From a bacterium (GTDB lineage Bacteria; Babelota; Babeliae; Babelales; Vermiphilaceae), in contig DAOUPL010000013.1 of assembly GCA_030626185.1 (NCBI GenBank), positions 1 to 18,135 of the forward strand: a stretch of 18,135 nt of DNA, given 5' to 3'. Positions 14,687 through 18,135 of the stretch are shown here, one piece after another. Below the pieces are notes generated by a model. It was not told the DNA's origin and ran no database searches. It saw only the letters and a list, made by a program, of their open reading frames with translations. How positions within the stretch are numbered: the first letter of the stretch is position 1; every line of letters starts with the position of its first letter. Made by a program: the position numbers and the translations under genes.

Positions 14687-15574
14687 GTGGTCATTAATTT
14701 TTTACGCTATCGTTTAGCAGCAATGTTCTTATCATTTATAATGTTTGCTGGTTTTACGGGATTGTGTATTTATCGTTATATAAATTTAGGTCATATTTTT
14801 ACGTACAGCATTGATTTTACTGGTGGCACGCAGGCATTATTGCGTTTTGATCGCCCGGTAAGCGCCGAATACATTGCAGAAATCTTGCAAAGTAAAGGTT
14901 GGCAGGGTGCAATTACTCGTGATTTTTCTGATATAGAAGTTCTTGTTCGTGTAAAAGAATTTGCAAATGATGCAAAAGGACTTGCTCATCGCATTAAAGA
15001 AGCAATTATTTCTGTTGAACCAAACTATGTGATAACCGTTGAACAAAGTGATGCAGTTGGTGCTGGTGTTGGTGAAACATTGCGTACAAAATCGATTTAT
15101 GCGGTTATTTTAGCACTGCTTGCAATGTTGTTGTACATTGCGTATTGTTTTTGGTCATTATCGTATGCGGTTGGTGCAGTTTGTGCATTATTCCATGATG
15201 CGGTTGTGATGTTGTTTATCTTTTTATTATGTGATGTAGAAATTTCAGTTAATATTATTGCTTCTATTTTAGCAGTGCTTGGTTATTCAATTAACGATAC
15301 GATTGTAATTTTTTCTCAAATTCGTGATGGTATTGCAAAAAAAAGCAATCAATCATTAGCCAAAGTGATTAATGCGAGTTTAAATCATACATTTAAGCGA
15401 ACTTTATTAACGAGTATTTCTACAGGGTTGCCAATTTTAGCAATGTACTTTTTGGGTGGACCAGCGTTACACGATTTTTCTTTTGCGTTATTAGTAGGTA
15501 TTGTTTTTGGCACATATTCTTCAATTTACGTAGCAACATCTGTCATGATGGCGTTGTATAAAGAAAAAGCTTAA
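14687..15574 (+). CDS. secF: Protein translocase subunit SecF
   Basis: A membrane subunit that, with SecD, uses the ion gradient to help pull exported proteins through SecYEG. The 295 residues hold six membrane segments: one near residues 12-32, a periplasmic domain with the FTGGTQ signature (44-49), then five from about residue 134. The family motifs LGYSINDTIVIF (198-209, Asp204) and FKRTLLTS (236-243, Arg238) have the spacing of the Asp/Arg pair essential in E. coli SecF. GTG 14687 was chosen because GGAG (14677-14680) lies 6 bases upstream; the longer frame from TTG 14675 would overlap this motif. secD, normally just upstream or fused, is not here. HppA and SecF both touch the ion gradient, but nothing links them directly. 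Confidence 0.95.
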   Translation: MVINFLRYRLAAMFLSFIMFAGFTGLCIYRYINLGHIFTYSIDFTGGTQALLRFDRPVSAEYIAEILQSKGWQGAITRDFSDIEVLVRVKEFANDAKGLAHRIKEAIISVEPNYVITVEQSDAVGAGVGETLRTKSIYAVILALLAMLLYIAYCFWSLSYAVGAVCALFHDAVVMLFIFLLCDVEISVNIIASILAVLGYSINDTIVIFSQIRDGIAKKSNQSLAKVINASLNHTFKRTLLTSISTGLPILAMYFLGGPALHDFSFALLVGIVFGTYSSIYVATSVMMALYKEKA

Positions 15575-15768
15575 AAAACTATACATTACTGATTAAAAAT
15601 TGAGCATTAATTAATTAGTTTTGATAATACAAATTCTATACACAAGTTAAGAATAATATTTTGATTATTCGCATTAAAAATTTTGTTAATAAAATAATGT
15701 GTACCAGTTAGTTGTACATAAATGAAAGTTATATATGATTTATTTCTCTATATTTGTAGGTTAAACAA

Positions 15769-17607
15769 ATGTCAAAAGAAGAAAAAAACACACAGCAATC
15801 AGAAGAAAAAAATTCACCTAAAGATTCTCAAAAGGTGGCACCAGTAAGAAAAGTTGGTCGTCCAAAAAAATCCGTCTCCGCTGAAGCTTCCGTCTCCACC
15901 AAGGCTTCGTCGGACACGTCGACGCGACAAGGTTCGCCGGCGGAAGAAAAAAAGAAAGTTGACGTAAAAGCAAAAGAACAAAAAGTAGAAAAAAAACCTC
16001 GCGCCATAGTAAAAAATGCAGAGGTAGAAGAACAAAAAGTAGATGCAAAGCCAAAAGAACAAAAAAAAATAAATATTATGCAATCTGTTGATACAACAGT
16101 GAGTAAAGATCAATCATTACAAAAAGATGATATACCACAACAATTACAACAACAAGCGCAACAAACACCAAGGCAACAACAGCAACGCAGACCGCAGCAA
16201 ACTGGTGGATACCAACAACGCAGACCACAACAACGCGATTATCACGGGCAACAACAACGTCGTGATAACAGCAATCGTCGTCAGCAACCATATCAACAAC
16301 AACGCAATCGTCAATTTGATAAACAAAAAGATGATCGTCCTTTAGAAGAACTTTCATTTTATGAATTAGGTAACTTTGCTCGTCGTCTTGGTATCATCGG
16401 TGCTGGATTGATGAAAAAAGATGCATTACTTGAACGCATAAAATATGTGCAAGCGCATCCTGATTTAGAGATGGAAGTGACTGGTGTATTAGAAAAATTA
16501 CCTGATGGATTTGGTTTTTTACGTTCTGCTGATTATGATTATGTTTCTGGGCCGGATGATGTGTATGTTTCTCCATCACAAATTCGTTATTGTGGATTAC
16601 GTACTGGTGACGTCGTAACGGGTATTGTTCGCAAACCACGTGATGCAGAACGTTATTTTGCATTGTACAAAGTAACTAAAATTGATGGAAAATTACCAGA
16701 AGAAGTTCGTGATCGTCCATACTTTGACCGCTTAACACCAAAACATCCTGATCATCGAATGACACTTGAGTATGATCAACATTCTATTGCAACACGCATT
16801 ATGGATATGTTTACGCCAGTAGGTAAAGGGCAACGTGGATTGATTGTTGCGCCACCAAAAGTTGGTAAAACAGTATTACTTAAAAATTTAGCACTTTCAT
16901 TATTAGCAGAAGATAAAGATCGTCATCTTATTATCTTTTTAGTTGATGAGCGACCAGAAGAAGTTGCTGATATGAAAAAGACGATAACAGGATTGAATGT
17001 AAAAATTGTAAGTTCAACGTTTGATGAATCAGCTGAGCGTCACGTACAAGTTGCAAACATTATTATTGAAAAAGCAAAACGCATGGTAGAAATGGGTACC
17101 GATGTTGTTGTTTTACTTGATTCTATTACTCGTTTAGCGCGTGCGTACAACACTGTGGCACCAGCATCAGGTAAAATTTTAACTGGTGGTATAGATGCTA
17201 ATGCGTTACAAAAACCAAAACGCTTCTTTGGTGCAGCACGTGCAACAGAAGAAGCAGGTTCATTAACGATTTTAGCAACAGCATTAGTTGATACTGGTTC
17301 ACGCATGGATGAAGTTATTTACGAAGAGTTTAAAGGTACCGGTAACATGGAAATGCACATGACGCGCAAGCTTGCTAATCGTCGTATTTTCCCCGCGCTT
17401 GATCTTCTTGTTTCTGGCACACGTCGTGATGACTTGTTGCAAACACCAGAAGACTTGAATAAAGTGTGGGTGTTGCAAAAGTTCTTGGCAACTATGAGTA
17501 CACAAGAGGGTATGGAGTTCTTAAAAGATAAACTTAAGAAGTTTAAAACTAATCGTGAATTTTTAGATTCTATTAATAAGCGTGAAGGTAATGGCAAAGG
17601 TAAGTAG
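15769..17607 (+). CDS. rho: Transcription termination factor Rho with long Gln/Arg-rich N-terminal extension
   Basis: A hexameric RNA helicase that ends transcription. The conserved part is complete: Rho N-terminal helical domain (about 192-228), RNA-binding cold-shock-like domain (GFGFLRS 247-253, DDVYVSPSQIR 263-273), Walker A APPKVGKT (361-368), DERPEEV (393-399), Walker B VVVLLDSITR (446-455), Q and R loops (KILTGGIDANALQKPKRFFG 469-488) and GSLTILATALVDTGSRMDE. E. coli Rho has 419 residues; this has 612, because about 190 residues precede the core. Residues 1-120 are Lys/Glu/Ser-rich; residues 124-182 hold 26 Gln plus many Arg, and are surely disordered. An in-frame TAG at 15757-15759 bounds the start at ATG 15769, so the extension is part of the open frame. 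The Shine-Dalgarno is weak (AGG). The 194-base gap upstream shows no confident promoter. Confidence 0.96.
   Translation: MSKEEKNTQQSEEKNSPKDSQKVAPVRKVGRPKKSVSAEASVSTKASSDTSTRQGSPAEEKKKVDVKAKEQKVEKKPRAIVKNAEVEEQKVDAKPKEQKKINIMQSVDTTVSKDQSLQKDDIPQQLQQQAQQTPRQQQQRRPQQTGGYQQRRPQQRDYHGQQQRRDNSNRRQQPYQQQRNRQFDKQKDDRPLEELSFYELGNFARRLGIIGAGLMKKDALLERIKYVQAHPDLEMEVTGVLEKLPDGFGFLRSADYDYVSGPDDVYVSPSQIRYCGLRTGDVVTGIVRKPRDAERYFALYKVTKIDGKLPEEVRDRPYFDRLTPKHPDHRMTLEYDQHSIATRIMDMFTPVGKGQRGLIVAPPKVGKTVLLKNLALSLLAEDKDRHLIIFLVDERPEEVADMKKTITGLNVKIVSSTFDESAERHVQVANIIIEKAKRMVEMGTDVVVLLDSITRLARAYNTVAPASGKILTGGIDANALQKPKRFFGAARATEEAGSLTILATALVDTGSRMDEVIYEEFKGTGNMEMHMTRKLANRRIFPALDLLVSGTRRDDLLQTPEDLNKVWVLQKFLATMSTQEGMEFLKDKLKKFKTNREFLDSINKREGNGKGK
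15871..15906 (+). repeat. 18-bp tandem repeat in a GC-rich patch of rho
   Basis: TCCGTCTCCGCTGAAGCT (15871-15888) is followed directly by TCCGTCTCCACCAAGGCT (15889-15906), 14 of 18 bases identical, encoding SVSAEA and SVSTKA. It sits in a stretch (15871-15943) with 48 of 73 bases G or C by my count, unlike the AT-rich surroundings. Confidence 0.75.
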
Positions 17608-17624
17608 CCAGAAGATTTATAAGT

Positions 17625-17660
17625 AAAAAAAAGAGCGACTTTAAGTCGCTCTTTTTTTTT
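17625..17660. terminator. Bidirectional terminator between rho and the minus-strand pair
   Basis: GAGCGACT (17633-17640), loop TTA, AGTCGCTC (17644-17651), with a run of A before and T8 or more after. Both strands therefore show a GC stem followed by a T run, fitting two convergent genes. Confidence 0.93.
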
Positions 17661-17675
17661 AAGTTAATCTTATTT

Positions 17676-18020
17676 TTATGCTTCGTTAATGGTTACAGCA
17701 CTGTGTATTGATGTTATACAAAAAATGTATGCTCCAGTTAGGAATGCAGATAATCCTAATGCTTGTAAGTCTTTTTTATTTTGATGTTTTTTCGTTTCTT
17801 CAGGTGATAAAGTTGGTTCTACTCGACGGGTTTTTTCAGTATATTGTACACCAGCGACAAAAAAACCACCAGCCATCATAAGACTTAGCATACCGATTAT
17901 TAAACGTGTCTTAGGGCTAGTTGCTGAAGTGTAAGCATTCCACGGACCAGGCGTTGTGGTTTGTGCGCAACCAAGTGTTAATAATGTTGCACAGATTAGG
18001 TTAAGAGTACGTTTTTTCAT
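17676..18020 (-). CDS. Small membrane or lipoprotein of unknown function
   Basis: A 114-residue protein with a strong Shine-Dalgarno (GGAGG at 18028-18032, 7 bases before ATG 18020). Residues 1-18 (MKKRTLNLICATLLTLGC) look like a lipoprotein signal with Cys18, though the residues before the cysteine (TLG) fit the lipobox only loosely. Two further hydrophobic stretches follow: about 39-57 (RLIIGMLSLMMAGGFFVAG) and about 90-108. They are separated by a charged loop rich in Glu and Lys (SPEETKKHQNKK). I recognise no family. It lies 24 bases after the stop of another membrane protein on the same strand, so the two are probably co-transcribed. Its 3' end meets the bidirectional terminator shared with rho. 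Confidence 0.78.
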   Translation of the reverse strand: MKKRTLNLICATLLTLGCAQTTTPGPWNAYTSATSPKTRLIIGMLSLMMAGGFFVAGVQYTEKTRRVEPTLSPEETKKHQNKKDLQALGLSAFLTGAYIFCITSIHSAVTINEA

Positions 18021-18044
18021 AATAATTCCTCCATTTATTTATTA

Positions 18045-18135
18045 TTATCCAAGATTATAAGTTTGATTTGGCTCAATAATTTGTATTGTTGGTTGGATTA
18101 AAAGTAATGCAACTCCAATACCAAATAAGGCAATA
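18045..18135 (-). CDS. C-terminal end of a membrane protein (runs off right edge)
   Basis: On the minus strand a frame enters from the window edge and reads IALFGIGVALLLIQPTI, a hydrophobic segment, then a short polar tail ending NQTYNLG before TAA (18045-18047). Only 30 codons are visible, so the call rests on the membrane-like composition and on the tight 24-base spacing to the next gene. The hydrophobic segment followed by a polar tail is similar in style to its small neighbour; no family can be named. Confidence 0.55.
   Translation of the reverse strand, partial: IALFGIGVALLLIQPTIQIIEPNQTYNLG

Noticed and set aside
15814..16357. Several minus-strand open frames and one + frame opposite or over the rho extension
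   Set aside because: They are low-complexity translations (runs of Phe/Leu or Val) produced by the Gln/Lys-rich coding repeat of rho in other frames, with no start signals.
1..18135. tRNA, rRNA, CRISPR, insertion sequence, prophage, attachment site
   Set aside because: I found no cloverleaf, rRNA core sequence, regularly spaced repeats, transposase or integrase motif, or flanking target duplication on either strand.

Overview
The window is an AT-rich bacterial chromosome segment with genetic code 11, mostly standard Shine-Dalgarno sequences, and compact gene spacing. It carries core genes (DNA polymerase I, ribosomal protein L27, SecF, Rho, ribonucleotide reductase) and a few lineage-flavoured ones (membrane pyrophosphatase, DUF1343/NamZ-type hydrolase, archaeal-type fructose-bisphosphate aldolase/phosphatase, small exported proteins of unknown function). 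My best guess is a host-associated, reduced-genome bacterium of the Candidatus Dependentiae (TM6/Babeliae) type. That is an inference from gene content, AT bias and the unrecognised exported proteins; there is no rRNA here to prove it.

Layout from left to right: the 5' part of a secreted protein on the minus strand runs off the left edge (1-790). It diverges from hppA (960-2936, K+-dependent-type proton or sodium pumping pyrophosphatase). Next is a secreted DUF1343 protein (3046-4260), whose promoter lies inside a perfect 15-bp inverted repeat. It converges with a small exported thioredoxin-fold protein (4266-4634, minus). A gap of about 490 bases with possible attenuator-like hairpins leads into nrdA (5122-7719) and nrdB (7892-8914), followed by a clear terminator. 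Between nrdA and nrdB lies a decayed tandem duplication of the nrdA tail plus nrdB head. The archaeal-type FBP aldolase/phosphatase (9150-10316) has its own terminator. Then come an unrecognised exported protein (10376-11371, minus), diverging from polA (11479-14184), rpmA (14370-14627), secF (14687-15574) and rho (15769-17607). A bidirectional terminator separates rho from a minus-strand pair at the right edge: a small membrane or lipoprotein (17676-18020) and the 3' end of a membrane protein (18045-18135).

Functional picture: NrdA/NrdB make deoxynucleotides for DNA synthesis. NrdB has phenylalanine where class Ia enzymes carry the radical tyrosine, and glutamate as the first metal ligand, as in the Chlamydia-type class Ic enzyme with a Mn/Fe cofactor. 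HppA recovers energy from pyrophosphate as an ion gradient, and the FBP aldolase/phosphatase drives gluconeogenesis one way. SecF supports protein export, which several exported proteins here would use. Rho carries an N-terminal extension of about 190 residues rich in Gln, Arg and Lys, resembling the disordered or prion-like extensions known in some other bacterial Rho proteins.

No rRNA, tRNA, CRISPR array, insertion sequence or phage gene was recognised. I see no wholly new multi-gene system. The strongest points for follow-up are the class Ic NrdB, the nrdA/nrdB junction duplication, the Rho extension with its GC-rich patch, and the palindrome-embedded promoter of the DUF1343 gene. Several starts were moved downstream of the longest open frame because the Shine-Dalgarno lies at or after the longer start (hppA, nrdA, FBP aldolase/phosphatase, secF).
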